From: SYFY01 sp041752315
GTDB lineage: Bacteria > Pseudomonadota > Gammaproteobacteria > Pseudomonadales > Azotimanducaceae
DNA: 64,000 bases
Direction of reading: 5' to 3'
Assembly (NCBI GenBank): GCA_041752315.1
Contig: JBGSHJ010000060.1
Coordinates: 62,001 to 126,000, forward strand
Shown here: positions 15,118 through 24,426 of the stretch, one piece after another
Layout: each line of letters starts with the position of its first letter
Numbering within the stretch: the first letter of the stretch is position 1
Notes under the pieces: model-generated
Told to the model about the DNA's origin: nothing
The model's database searches: none
The model's input: only the letters and a program-made list of their open reading frames with translations
Program-made: the position numbers and the translations under genes

Positions 15118-16823
15118 ATGACCAGACCACTCCTCATCACCAACACCACGATCTTCCCCGGCGCACACCAGGCCGTTCGGTCCCATGTTGATATCCTGAT
15201 CGAAGACACTCTCATCAAAACCATTGCATCAACCGGCACGCTTGCCGGTGAACAGCATTCATTTCAGGAACTCGACGGGGCGGACCTGATCGCCATGCCG
15301 GGTTTCGTGAACGCACACACCCACTCCAATGAATCGTTCGAACTGGGGTGTTACGACGCCATGCTACTCGAACTGTGGCTTCTGTTCAAGTATCCGCCTG
15401 GCTCTGTCAGACCGATCAGTGAACGATGGCACTATCTGCGAACGATGTGGCCAGCCCAGGCTATTCTTGAAACTTCGTCGCGAGGGTGACGAGATGCGCG
15501 AAAAGACAGTGTGGCGCGCACTGGAAGGCGCGCAGTCGTACTTACCAGTACGGCGAGCACCTGGAAGGAGCACGCACTTTCTTTTCACGTATATCGGCAG
15601 CCGCAGCAGAAGATTCATGAATAGACGGGCTCAGCATCGACAGTGTTCGCAGCGGCGTGACTGCGGTGCAGGACGACCTGATTAATCCGGCGTTTGAAAC
15701 AACAGCGCTGGACGGGGCCGCCCATGCCTATCGTGATATCGGCTGGCGTGCCAACATCACCGTCAGCATGGGGGACCGGTCACTCTCCGCACCGCTTCCC
15801 TGGCTGCGGGAAATCATGCCTGCACATCTGTTCACCGAGTTGAGCCAACAGGTGCCACCGGAAGCAACGGAGCACTTCCGCCTGTTTGAACGACACTATG
15901 CAAAGTGGCATGGCCAGGCGGATGGAAGGATTCGTATCATTCTTGGACCGATCGGTCCCCAATGGTGCAGCGATGACTTGCTGACACGCGCCAATGCGAT
16001 TTCAAGGGAACGCAACATTCCGGTTCACACACATGCACTGGAGAGCAAGCTGCACGTTATTGAGGCTGAGCAGCTGTACGGCTGCACACTTGTGGAGCAC
16101 CTCCATCGGATTGGACTGCTGTCAACCCGACTGACCCTCAACCACGCGATCTGGTTGACCGATGATGATCTGCGCCGATTGGCGGACTGCGGTTGTCACG
16201 TCACCCATAATCCGCTTTCGAACCTGAAGCTGGGTTCCGGAATTGCCCGTGTACCGGAAATGCTTGCCGCCGGAATCAACGTGGCACTGGGCACTGATCG
16301 CACCTCCACATCGGATCGAGCTGACATATTCCGTTCGCTGGGGCTGGCTGCGATGCTGCACCGGGCTGGCACGCTCGACCCCGGCCGCTGGCCAACGGCA
16401 GACGATGCCATAACGATGGCCACCCTCAGCGGCGCACGCAGTGCAGGTCTGGATGGCGGTGTTCTGGCACCCGGCAAACCTGCCGATCTGATTCTGTTGT
16501 CGAAACGTGATTTTACCTTCATGGCGACAGACCACATCGCCAGCCGGCTGGTCTTTGGCACAGGCGCAGACGCCGTGGATACCGTCATCATCAATGGTGA
16601 AGCCGTGATGCAGGATCGTGTCCTGCGCACGATCGATGAAACGCGTCTGAGGCAGGAAATCATGGAAGCCGGCCGACTCTACCTCGAACAGCATGTCAAG
16701 CCAGGGCACCATCGCAGCCGGCGGTTCGAACCATGGTTCAGGCAGATGTTGATGCGGGCGATTGTCGAACCGGTCCAGGTGCCCGTCGATGCCGTGCGGT
16801 TATCCGCGCCACGGTTCGAGTGA
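15118..16823 (+). pseudogene. amidohydrolase (ATZ/TRZ-like), interrupted by a 179-bp MITE-like element
   Basis: Two halves of one metal-dependent amidohydrolase. The first (15118-15452) starts MTRPLLITNTTIFPGAH and carries the metal-binding MPGFVNAHTHSNESFE and then PISERWHYLRTMW. The second resumes in another frame at about 15634 with SIDSVRSGVTAVQDDL and runs to 16823, containing the remaining metal ligands (VHTHALESK, LNHAIWLTDDD, ALGTDRTSTSD) and the C-terminal APGKPADLILL. The 179-bp insert adds a stop (15487-15489) and shifts the frame. Reinitiation at GTG 15657 would lack the HxH site, so activity should be lost. The intact gene would belong to the deaminase/chlorohydrolase group and had its own sigma-54 type promoter. 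Confidence 0.85.
15453..15631. mobile_element. 179-bp near-palindromic MITE-like element
   Basis: Begins AGCCCAGGCTATTCTTGAA and ends with the imperfect complement of AGCCCGTCTATTCATGAA, so the ends are about 20-bp imperfect terminal inverted repeats. Inner segments also pair (GAAAAGACAGTG with CACTTTCTTTTC), and the exact centre is the hairpin CGTACT-TACC-AGTACG at 15537-15552. It carries no coding frame. Removing it restores the amidohydrolase reading frame (tgg ccc agc atc). A target duplication is not clear. It would need a transposase supplied from elsewhere. Confidence 0.75.
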
Positions 16824-16833
16824 GTCCTGGTGA

Positions 16834-18150
16834 TCACGCAAGGAATGCAAACTTCAGCGCAAATATGATCGCCACAAAATACACCGCCACCGAACAGTCA
16901 CGCATCCGGCCAGACAGGATTCGCAGGCTTGCGTAGAGGATGAAACCCACACCGATCCCATCGGCGATGGAAAACGCCAACGGCATGGTCAGGGCAGTGA
17001 TTACCGCTGGTGCAGACTCCGTGTAGTCATCCCAGTCCAGCAGTTCCAGACCGCGCGCCATCAGGCAGGCCACAAACAGGAGCGCAGACGACGTTGCGTA
17101 GGCTGGAATACTCTGCGCGAGCGGCGCAAAAAAGAGACAGAGCAGGAACAGCAGCCCGACAATCACCGCGGTGAGTCCGGTTCTGCCACCCGCCTCGACA
17201 CCTGCAGCACTTTCGATATAGCTGGTGGTTGATGACGTCCCAAACAGTGCACCGGCAAACGTCGCGCTGGAATCTGCCAGCAGAGCACCACGCAGGTTCT
17301 GCAGTCGACCTTCCTTGTCGAGCATGTTGGCACGGGAACCTACTCCGACCAGTGTGCCGGCGGTATCGAATACATCCACCAGCAGCAGCGTTAGGATGGT
17401 GGGAATCAGGGCCACCTGGAACGCGTCGACGATATCGAGTTGCAGAAACACCGGTGCTGCCGAGGGAGGCAACGAGACCAGACCCTTGAATTCCGCCACC
17501 CCGGTTACCCAGCCGATGGCCGACACGACCAATACGCCGATGACCACTGCGCCGAGCATGCGCTGGTTGGCCAACACGACAATCAGCACAAATCCGGTCA
17601 GCGACAGAAGGACCGCCGGTGAGGTGAGATTGCCCAGGGACACCAGAGTCGCGGGATCATCTACAACGATACCGGTGTTGCTCAGTGCAATGAAGGCCAG
17701 AAACAAGCCGATACCCGCAGAAATGCCCAGTTTGAGGTTGCGTGGAATGGCGTTGATCAGCCATTCGCGAACAGGCAGAACGCTGAGGATGACAAACAGC
17801 ACGCCGGAAATGAACACAGCGCCCAAAGCCGTCTGCCATGGATGGCCGGAACCCAGCACAACGGTGTAGGTAAAAAACGCGTTCTGGCCCATTCCGGGAG
17901 CAAGCGCGATCGGGTAGTTGCTGAGCAACCCCATCGCGATCGATCCAAACGCGCTGGCAAGGCATGTCGCGACAAAAACCGCACCGAAGTCCATGCCTGC
18001 TTCGGAAAGAATCGACGGATTCACGACCGAGATGTAGGCCATGGCCAGAAATGTCGTCACCCCCGCCAGCGCCTCGTTGCGCAGATGTGTCTCGTGCTCC
18101 GCGAGTTTGAAACGACTGGTCAAACTCGCGATCAAGGCGTTGGTTTGCAC
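16834..18150 (-). CDS. NCS2 family purine permease (AzgA/guanine-hypoxanthine type)
   Basis: A 438-residue inner-membrane protein with about 12-14 helices. The segments EALAGVTTFLAMAYISVVNPSIL, LAPGMGQNAFFTYTVV and GTSSTTSYIESAAGVEAGGRTGL are diagnostic of the AzgA branch of the nucleobase-cation symporter 2 family (E. coli GhxP/AdeP-like), which imports adenine, guanine or hypoxanthine with protons. The start is placed at GTG 18150, because a sigma-54 promoter at 18191-18206 predicts transcription from about 18180; a TTG at 18195 would be untranscribed. It lies just downstream of guaD on the same strand. Exact base specificity cannot be read. Confidence 0.93.
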   Translation of the reverse strand: MQTNALIASLTSRFKLAEHETHLRNEALAGVTTFLAMAYISVVNPSILSEAGMDFGAVFVATCLASAFGSIAMGLLSNYPIALAPGMGQNAFFTYTVVLGSGHPWQTALGAVFISGVLFVILSVLPVREWLINAIPRNLKLGISAGIGLFLAFIALSNTGIVVDDPATLVSLGNLTSPAVLLSLTGFVLIVVLANQRMLGAVVIGVLVVSAIGWVTGVAEFKGLVSLPPSAAPVFLQLDIVDAFQVALIPTILTLLLVDVFDTAGTLVGVGSRANMLDKEGRLQNLRGALLADSSATFAGALFGTSSTTSYIESAAGVEAGGRTGLTAVIVGLLFLLCLFFAPLAQSIPAYATSSALLFVACLMARGLELLDWDDYTESAPAVITALTMPLAFSIADGIGVGFILYASLRILSGRMRDCSVAVYFVAIIFALKFAFLA

Positions 18151-18190
18151 TGGACTGGCCGATCCGGGTGACGTGGGTTCAGAAGGCACA

Positions 18191-18206
18191 AGCAAGACTC
18201 GGGCCG
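18191..18206 (-). promoter_or_regulatory. sigma-54 promoter for the purine permease
   Basis: The minus strand reads CGGCCCGAGTCTTGCT: GG-N10-GC spacing, TTGCT core and GGC are present, with two -24 mismatches. It sits in the 101-bp space between guaD and the chosen permease start, giving a leader of about 30 bases. Confidence 0.55.
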
Positions 18207-18251
18207 CTCTGTGCAGGACTCAGTCGCAGGACCCGTTCAATGCAGTGCAGT

Positions 18252-19619
18252 TCACCCACCTACGTTTCCTTCTGTATGCTTGCGTTGATGGACCAGCGTG
18301 CCGGCCACGTAGGTGCGCGAGATGTTGCGATCATCACCCAGCATGAGCAGGGCGAAGAGATGATCGGTCAGCGCCCGACGGTCGGTCAGCGACACCGACG
18401 CACTTTTCTCCAGGCGCTTTTCCAGTTGCGGAGACGCTGTGGGCTCAAGCACTACCAGGTCTGCAAACTTTCCCGGGGCAAGCGAACCAATTTCCTGATC
18501 CAGTCCAAGCGCCCGGGCATTTCCGAGCGTGATCGCATACAGCGCCTCAAGCGGGTGCCAGCTTTGCCCCTGCAACTGCATGACCTTGTAGCCTTCGGAG
18601 AGGGTGCGCAGCATCGAAAAACTTGTGCCAGCACCCACATCGGTGGCCACCGCCATCGGCACATCGTGCTGCCGCAATCGGGCGACATCGAGCAGTCCGC
18701 TGCCCAGGAACAGGTTGCTGGTCGGACAGAACGCAATCACGGATCGGGTTTGCGCCAGCTGGTCGAGTTCGCGATCGCCAAGGTGTATGCCGTGCGCAAA
18801 GACACTTCGCGGTCCGCACAGTCCGTGTTGATGATAAACATCGACATAGTCGAGCGAATCGGGGAATAACGCCCTTGTCTGCTCGACTTCGTGCCGGTTT
18901 TCAGCGAGATGTGTCTGCAGGTAGAGGCCTGGCCGGGATTCCAGCAGGCGACCCGTCGCAGCCAGATGCCCTGGTGTGGAGGTCATCGCAAATCGTGGCG
19001 TCAGTGCATAACGCAACCGGTCCCTGGCATGCCACTTTTCGATCAGCCGCACCGATGCCTCCAGACCCGCTGCCGACGACTCGTGGAGGGCATCCGGCAC
19101 ATTGCGATCGGTGAGGACTTTACCTGCGATCAGGCACATTTGCCGGCGCCGGGCCCCTTCAAACAACAATTCTGCCGTGTGTTCGTGAACGGTCGCGAAC
19201 ACCATTGCGCACGTGGTTCCGTTGGCGAGCAACGTTTCGAAGAATCGCTCGATGTTGGTCTGCGCATAGGCAACGTCTGCATAACGCGCCTCCTCAGGAA
19301 AGGTGAACTGCGTGAGCCAGTCGAGAAGCTGTCGACCAAAACTGGCCATCATGTTGATCTGCGGTGCATGAACATGGGCGTCAATGAAACCCGGCATGAT
19401 CAACGCACCGGGCAGGTGCTCGACCGCATCACTCGCGTCACCATTGCGAATCACCACGTCCCAGGGCACGACGCTTTCGATCAGCCCGCAACGTGCAGTC
19501 AACAGCGCATCATCATGATAGATCCACCCGGATTGCCCGTCGGGTCCGGGCGCATCGGTAAACGTCAGCACACTCGCCCGCAACCGGAGCGGAGCACTGC
19601 CTGGAATGGGCGAATTCAC
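18252..19619 (-). CDS. guaD: guanine deaminase
   Basis: A 455-residue zinc amidohydrolase converting guanine to xanthine and ammonia. Diagnostic elements are the metal motif MPGFIDAHVHAPQINMMASFG, LQTHLAENRHEVE, VFAHGIHLGDRE, AFCPTSNLFLGSG and VATDVGAGTSFSML. The start is GTG 19619, overlapping the stop of the upstream phosphoribosyltransferase (GTGA), so the two are translationally coupled. The product, xanthine, is the substrate of the xanthine dehydrogenase at 33-38 kb. The NCS2 permease follows on the same strand but has its own likely promoter. Confidence 0.96.
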   Translation of the reverse strand: MNSPIPGSAPLRLRASVLTFTDAPGPDGQSGWIYHDDALLTARCGLIESVVPWDVVIRNGDASDAVEHLPGALIMPGFIDAHVHAPQINMMASFGRQLLDWLTQFTFPEEARYADVAYAQTNIERFFETLLANGTTCAMVFATVHEHTAELLFEGARRRQMCLIAGKVLTDRNVPDALHESSAAGLEASVRLIEKWHARDRLRYALTPRFAMTSTPGHLAATGRLLESRPGLYLQTHLAENRHEVEQTRALFPDSLDYVDVYHQHGLCGPRSVFAHGIHLGDRELDQLAQTRSVIAFCPTSNLFLGSGLLDVARLRQHDVPMAVATDVGAGTSFSMLRTLSEGYKVMQLQGQSWHPLEALYAITLGNARALGLDQEIGSLAPGKFADLVVLEPTASPQLEKRLEKSASVSLTDRRALTDHLFALLMLGDDRNISRTYVAGTLVHQRKHTEGNVGG

Positions 19620-20218
19620 TCCGCTGACCCCGGCAGCTGCGGCAGGTAGTCCTTGATGATGTTGAAAATCTCGGGCCGGTGCGTCTGGATTTCTTCCCGG
19701 GTAAGTCCTTCGAGCGAGTGCGGAAATTTCAGCCAGCGCTCGGTTTCGTAGAGGTAGTAATCCGGTACGCGATTTGTCTGGTTGCGTGTGGGCTTGAAAA
19801 AAGGCACGGCAATTCGCAGGTCTCGAGGCATGTTGCGACGGCACAGCTGTGCAAGTTTTTCGACGATGGCCTGGCTCGAACGGCCAGTGTCGTACACGTC
19901 ATCGACGATCAACAACCGGTCTTCGGGGGTGACCTTGCGCACCAGATATTCAAGCCCCTGCACATCCAGTTCCCGGCGAGGTGAATCGATGCCCGCTTCG
20001 TACGCTCGGGTCCGGATCGCAATATGGTCAGTGCTGATACCGCGATACGCCAGATATTCCTGCACGGCGATACCGATGGGTGCGCCACCTCGCCAGACGG
20101 CGATCACGAAGGTCGGTCGAAACCCACTCGAATAGATCTTCGAGGCCAACAGAAACGAATCTTCCAGCAGCTGTTGTGCATCCAGATAAAGCTTCCGCGT
20201 GCTTTCGCCTGTCACCAT
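19616..20218 (-). CDS. purine phosphoribosyltransferase-like protein
   Basis: A 200-residue type I phosphoribosyltransferase. The PRPP-binding loop is DRLLIVDDVYDTGRSSQAI, and the N-terminal SGFRPTFVIAVWRGGAPIGI contains the pyrophosphate loop. The closest family resemblance is to the small hypoxanthine/xanthine-type enzymes, which convert a free base plus PRPP to a nucleotide. ATG 20218 is chosen because the divergent paralogue at 20357 aligns from here; ATG 20233 is possible. It is translationally coupled to guaD, so salvage and deamination of the base are co-expressed. No sigma-54 type promoter was found ahead of it. Confidence 0.85.
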   Translation of the reverse strand: MVTGESTRKLYLDAQQLLEDSFLLASKIYSSGFRPTFVIAVWRGGAPIGIAVQEYLAYRGISTDHIAIRTRAYEAGIDSPRRELDVQGLEYLVRKVTPEDRLLIVDDVYDTGRSSQAIVEKLAQLCRRNMPRDLRIAVPFFKPTRNQTNRVPDYYLYETERWLKFPHSLEGLTREEIQTHRPEIFNIIKDYLPQLPGSAE

Positions 20219-20356
20219 GGACTTCCATTTCATCCTGAACGATTCAAATCTACCAGTTCCGCATCGCACTCAACCGCTTTCCGCTCCTTGCAGCAACAAC
20301 TTTTCAGTCTATCCTCGTCGCTCTTTCATGAAAGCCGGTCACCGGCCCGTCCCTCG

Positions 20357-20917
20357 ATGCACAAGACCTTCATCAGCGAGCAGGATCTGATTCTCCAGAG
20401 CTTCAGACTGGGGGTGCAGATTTATGCCAGCGGTTTCCGTCCGACCTTCATCGTCGGGCTTTGGCGCGGTGGCAGCTCGGTCGGCATCAGCGTCCAGGAA
20501 TGCCTGCAGACGCTGGGTGTGGTCACTGACCATATCGCGGTGCGCACTTCCTACGAAGGCCGGTCTGGCTACGAAGAAGGGGTCAGGACCCGGCGCCCCA
20601 TAAACGTGCACGGCAGCGGGTATCTGGTGGATCACCTGAACGCCGAGGATCGGTTGTTGATCGTTGACGATGTGTTTTCCAGCGGTCGCCATACGGATGC
20701 CCTGATCAGACTGCTCCAGGAACGCACCCGTCACAACATGCCGCAGGACGTGCGGGTGGCCGCCCCGTGGTACCGAACTTCGAGTGAAGCCAGTGCGCGG
20801 CCGGACTACTTTCTCTTTGAAACCCGGGATTGGCTGGTTCTGCCTTACGAAATTTCCGATCTGAGTACGGAAGAAATTGCCCGGCACAAACCCTTCCTGA
20901 TGCCATTGATCCAGTGA
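20357..20917 (+). CDS. purine phosphoribosyltransferase-like protein, divergent paralogue
   Basis: A 186-residue paralogue of the protein encoded at 19616-20218, transcribed in the opposite direction with 138 bp between. It shares SGFRPTF, LWRGG, the PRPP loop EDRLLIVDDVFSSGRHTDAL and the C-terminal PDYFLFETRDWLVLPYE. The loop differs (FSSG against YDTG), which could alter PRPP or base recognition. It is convergent, three bases apart, with the M20 hydrolase gene. The base specificity of neither copy can be assigned by eye. Confidence 0.85.
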   Translation: MHKTFISEQDLILQSFRLGVQIYASGFRPTFIVGLWRGGSSVGISVQECLQTLGVVTDHIAVRTSYEGRSGYEEGVRTRRPINVHGSGYLVDHLNAEDRLLIVDDVFSSGRHTDALIRLLQERTRHNMPQDVRVAAPWYRTSSEASARPDYFLFETRDWLVLPYEISDLSTEEIARHKPFLMPLIQ

Positions 20918-20920
20918 AAA

Positions 20921-22174
20921 TCAAGACGACGAAAGCTTCGCCAGTACTTCTGCCAGCACACGCACCCCATTGGCCATCTCCTGCGACGAAGTGAATTCGT
21001 CAGGCCGATGGCTGATGCCGCCTCTGGACGGCACAAAGATCATGCCCATCGGTGCGATCCGGGCCATGAACAGGGCGTCGTGATAAGCACGGCTCACCAT
21101 GCGCTGGTGCGTGAGACCCTGAGACTCGCAAACCGCTTCGATGATGGTGATCACCTCGCTCTGCGCAGCTTCCGGCGGATCGGCATTGATCTCCTCGATG
21201 TGCAGTTCGAGCCCTCTTTCTTCGGCCAGTGCAGAAGCCGTCACCTTCAGTTCCGACACGATCCGGTCACGGATGGCCCGGTTGGTATCACGCACATCAA
21301 ACGAAATCGTGACATTGCGCGGTATGCTGTTGATCGCTCCGGGATGAACCTCCATCTTTCCCACGGTGGCCACGGTGTCGTCACTGCCGCTGGAGCGCGC
21401 CAGCATCTCGGCATGACAGATCAGTTCAGCGGCGGGGATCAGCGCATCCTGACGATCAGGCATCAGTACGGTACCGGCATGGCCTCCCTTGCCCTTGAAC
21501 GTGACCAGGAAGGAAGCAGGTGCGGCGATGGCCGTCACCACGCCAATCTGCACCGCGTCGCGTTCCAGAACAGGACCTTGTTCAACATGCAGTTCGACAA
21601 AATGGCTGTATTCTCCCGGCGACAGCGGGACGTCTTCGAGGCAACCTGCGTAACCCGCAGACTGACGGGCCTGGTCAAAACTGATGCCTTGTTCGTCGAC
21701 CAGTCGGGCGACCTGTTGCGGGGTCATCGTTCCCGACAACAATCGTGAACCGCTGCAGCCAATGCCAAACCGCGTCGGCTCCTCGGATGTGAACATGATG
21801 ATGTCGATCGACCGTTTTGGCTCAAAGCCCACGGCTCGGAGCGCGCGCACTGCTGCTATGCCACCCAGTACACCCACCGTTCCGTCATATCGACCCGCAT
21901 GCGGGATGGCGTCACAGTGCGATCCGGTACCAACTCTCTCGCGTTCACCCAACGATCCATTCCAGCGGCCGACTATGTTGCCCGCCGGGTCCTCGTGGAT
22001 CGAAAGTCCCGCATCGGTCATCAGCCCTTTCACATAAGCCCGGCCTGCCAGATCGGTTGGTGTGAAGAGGATCCTCGTGACACCCGGACCAGGCGTGGAG
22101 GAACAGGTCGCGAGTTCATCGATCTCGCACTGCAGTCGTGTGGCATCAACCTGCAGATCAGACGGCAGGAGCAC
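20921..22174 (-). CDS. M20 family amidohydrolase, ureidoglycolate amidohydrolase-like
   Basis: A 417-residue dinuclear metalloenzyme of the allantoate/ureidoglycolate amidohydrolase family. Metal-site segments are GTGSHCDAIPHAGRYDG, TSEEPTRFGIGCSGSRLLSG, VELHVEQGPVLE and SRAYHDALFMARIAP with GISHRPDE. The EEPTRFG form, where the paralogue at 22898 has DEEGVRFG, resembles plant ureidoglycolate amidohydrolase, so I infer the last ureide step: ureidoglycolate to glyoxylate, carbon dioxide and ammonia. It overlaps the upstream ureidoglycine aminohydrolase gene by 17 bp, giving the order of pathway steps. The start is GTG 22174. N-carbamoyl-amino-acid hydrolase is the alternative. Confidence 0.8.
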   Translation of the reverse strand: MLLPSDLQVDATRLQCEIDELATCSSTPGPGVTRILFTPTDLAGRAYVKGLMTDAGLSIHEDPAGNIVGRWNGSLGERERVGTGSHCDAIPHAGRYDGTVGVLGGIAAVRALRAVGFEPKRSIDIIMFTSEEPTRFGIGCSGSRLLSGTMTPQQVARLVDEQGISFDQARQSAGYAGCLEDVPLSPGEYSHFVELHVEQGPVLERDAVQIGVVTAIAAPASFLVTFKGKGGHAGTVLMPDRQDALIPAAELICHAEMLARSSGSDDTVATVGKMEVHPGAINSIPRNVTISFDVRDTNRAIRDRIVSELKVTASALAEERGLELHIEEINADPPEAAQSEVITIIEAVCESQGLTHQRMVSRAYHDALFMARIAPMGMIFVPSRGGISHRPDEFTSSQEMANGVRVLAEVLAKLSSS

Positions 22175-22901
22175 GATTCATTTCCTTGTAATAGATGTAA
22201 CGGGTATTGGTCTTGCCGGTGGCGACAAACCACTGCAACAGATAGGGCGACATCCAGATGCCATCTCCGGCCATCACCGGATACCAGCGTTCACCCAGTC
22301 GGTAGACCCCTTCACCTGCCAGCACATAAAGACCGTGCTCCATGAAGTGGCTCTCCACATTGGGCAGCGTACCGCCGGGTACAAACTCGAAGACGTTGAT
22401 ACCCCAGTCCCACTCCGGACCAACCGGCAGCAGGCACTTGAGCAACGCACCGGGATCACCCAGGAATGGCAGGGCCGGCACATCGGCCAAATTGTTCACG
22501 AGCGGGCCAGGCGCCGCGACACCTGTTACCGGCACGTAGGGCTTTTCGAACAGCAACAAGTCAGAAGGTTCATCAACCATCACAAGCCAATCCGAAGCGG
22601 CCGGCAGATACGCAAACGCTTCGAGGCCGAGATCATGAGCCTTCGAACCGGTTTTCAGCCGGGCCTTTCCGGACAACACCAGCAGAAGATACTCGTTGGT
22701 GGGCCGCAGGGGTGACAGGCGCGCTCCGGCGGCAGCATGCACGAGGTACTGCCCGAATCCGGCGCCCAGTTCTCTCGAGATCAGCACAATCGTCTGCGCG
22801 CCGTGCCAGCCGGGGACGGACAGTGGAATGTGTGACTCCGATGTAATCAGCGCATGATCCGGATGGATGGCGGTTCGAGTGAGGCCTGAATGGGGTATCA
22901 A
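22158..22901 (-). CDS. allE: (S)-ureidoglycine aminohydrolase (bicupin)
   Basis: A 247-residue bicupin that converts (S)-ureidoglycine to (S)-ureidoglycolate and ammonia. The C-terminal cupin holds the manganese ligands in VESHFMEHGLYVLAGEGVYR, followed by WYPVMAGDGIWMSPYLLQWF and the family ending YIYYKEMNR. The start appears to be TTG 22901, overlapping the stop of the allantoate amidohydrolase (TTGA). It sits between two M20 hydrolases, exactly where the pathway needs it: allantoate to ureidoglycine to ureidoglycolate to glyoxylate. Transcribed from the sigma-54 promoter at 24305-24320. Confidence 0.95.
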   Translation of the reverse strand: MIPHSGLTRTAIHPDHALITSESHIPLSVPGWHGAQTIVLISRELGAGFGQYLVHAAAGARLSPLRPTNEYLLLVLSGKARLKTGSKAHDLGLEAFAYLPAASDWLVMVDEPSDLLLFEKPYVPVTGVAAPGPLVNNLADVPALPFLGDPGALLKCLLPVGPEWDWGINVFEFVPGGTLPNVESHFMEHGLYVLAGEGVYRLGERWYPVMAGDGIWMSPYLLQWFVATGKTNTRYIYYKEMNRAPAV

Positions 22902-24208
22902 TCTGGATTCCTGGTCATGCGCTTGCGCGCGAGTACTGATTCATGACGATCAACCAGCAGTTCAAGCGCCGCCAGCAATGTGGCGAGCGAGATGCCAACG
23001 TCCTCGACCGTGACCGATTCATCCGGGTGGTGACTGATTCCGCCACGGCAGCGGAGAAACAGCATTCCGACATCACACAACGAAGCCAGCGCCATGGCAT
23101 CGTGCCCGGCACCACTTTCCAGATGGACCGGGTGGACACCAATCCGTCTGGCCGCATCAGCCAGCAGGTCCTGCAGCCAGTCCGTGCATCGAGTGGCATC
23201 CGCGTGGTGAATCTGACGGGTTGTCAACTCAAGCCTCCGCTGCGTGCAGAGCAGACTGAATCCGTCGAGAAAAGTCTGCAGCGCCCGATCGCGCAAGGCA
23301 TCGTCGCCTGAACGGATGTCAACACTGAATTCAACATCGCCGGGGATCACATTCAATGCACCAGGTGCACAGGAAATCCTGCCTACAGTGGCAGTGACAC
23401 CTTCTTCCCGGGCAATCGTTTCCAGCAAGGCTATGCCAAGAGCGGCGCCCACCAGCGCATCACGCCGCATGTTCATCGGTACCGTGCCTGCGTGCCCTGC
23501 ACTGCCCCGTACCTGCACCAGCAGGCGCCTCGTACCGGCGATCGACGTCACCACACCCAGCGGGATACCACGATCTTCAAGCACTGGTCCCTGTTCGATA
23601 TGGACTTCAAGATAGCCGAGCAGATTGTCGGTCTCACGACTGGCCATCGACACACGATCCCTGACGAGGCCAAACGCCTCAAGCGCTTCGGCCAACGAGA
23701 TGCCATCCACGTCCTGCAGCGTAAGCCAGTCGTTGGTCCAGCTACCCGCGGTGGCGCGACTGGACAGCAGCGTGGCGCCAAATCGCACGCCTTCTTCATC
23801 ACCAAAGCCAATCACATCCAGGTGGTAGGGCAGCCTGACTCCGGCACCGTGCAGCCTGGACACCGCAGCCACGGCAAGAAGCACCCCGAGCGTGCCATCG
23901 TAACGACCCGCATTGGGCACGGTATCCAGATGGGAGCCGAGCAACAGGATCGGTGCCTGCAGATCAGTGGACGCGTATCGCCCGCAGACACTCCCCGCAG
24001 GGTCTTCCCAGACGGACATGCCCGCCGCGCGCATCCAGTCGCCAACCAGATTGTTGGCCGCCCGATGCTGGTCGGTCAGGAAGGTGCGGCAGATGGCGGG
24101 CGGCGGCAGCGAAGAAAGCTGCGCGAGCGTGTCGCATTGCCGAAGAATGCAGCGCGCCTCCTCAAGGAAGGACGATTGCATACCCGTCTGCCCGACATCG
24201 CCGGACAT
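22898..24208 (-). CDS. allC: allantoate amidohydrolase (M20 family)
   Basis: A 436-residue M20 metalloenzyme that splits allantoate to ureidoglycine, carbon dioxide and ammonia. Metal ligands appear in GSHLDTVPNAGRYDG, GDEEGVRFGATLLSSRA, LEVHIEQGPVLED and SGAGHDAMALASLCDVGM, with GISHHPDESV near the C terminus. ATG 24208 is used; ATG 24241 and 24181 are alternatives, while the in-frame start at 24295 lies upstream of the predicted transcription start. It is the first gene of a three-gene ureide operon, with overlapping stop and start codons throughout. Assignment as allantoate-specific rests on pathway order and on comparison with its diverged neighbour. Confidence 0.88.
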   Translation of the reverse strand: MSGDVGQTGMQSSFLEEARCILRQCDTLAQLSSLPPPAICRTFLTDQHRAANNLVGDWMRAAGMSVWEDPAGSVCGRYASTDLQAPILLLGSHLDTVPNAGRYDGTLGVLLAVAAVSRLHGAGVRLPYHLDVIGFGDEEGVRFGATLLSSRATAGSWTNDWLTLQDVDGISLAEALEAFGLVRDRVSMASRETDNLLGYLEVHIEQGPVLEDRGIPLGVVTSIAGTRRLLVQVRGSAGHAGTVPMNMRRDALVGAALGIALLETIAREEGVTATVGRISCAPGALNVIPGDVEFSVDIRSGDDALRDRALQTFLDGFSLLCTQRRLELTTRQIHHADATRCTDWLQDLLADAARRIGVHPVHLESGAGHDAMALASLCDVGMLFLRCRGGISHHPDESVTVEDVGISLATLLAALELLVDRHESVLARKRMTRNPD

Positions 24209-24304
24209 GTTTCTGGAATCCGCCACAGGTCCACTCACCATAACTGATCGGTGTCTGCTCGCACTCTGGAACTCACCTGCAAACCATGTCTGCAATTAAA
24301 TGCT

Positions 24305-24320
24305 TGCAATTAGCGCGCCA
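24305..24320 (-). promoter_or_regulatory. sigma-54 promoter for the allC-allE-ureidoglycolate hydrolase operon
   Basis: The minus strand reads TGGCGCGCTAATTGCA, one mismatch from TGGCAYR-N4-TTGCW, with GG-N10-GC spacing. The predicted transcription start is about 24294, leaving a leader of roughly 50-110 bases depending on the allC start. Confidence 0.75.
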
Positions 24321-24329
24321 GAATCCGTG

Positions 24330-24345
24330 CGGCCCAAAACTTGCT
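24330..24345 (+). promoter_or_regulatory. sigma-54 promoter for adenine deaminase
   Basis: Reads CGGCCCAAAACTTGCT: GG-N10-GC spacing and TTGCT core. It lies 81 bp upstream of ATG 24427, and only nine bases separate it from the divergent minus-strand site. Confidence 0.6.
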
Positions 24346-24426
24346 TGAACCCTGAAGGAGTCACTTTAGTCCGACGGATATCCGCCAGACAGACCGGCAC
24401 GCAATCCATTACCCCAGGGAATCGAG

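Noticed and set aside
15657..16823. The second half of the interrupted amidohydrolase as an independent gene
   Set aside because: It lacks the HxH metal motif and first strands; the conserved sequence is split exactly at the inserted element, so a pseudogene is the simpler reading.
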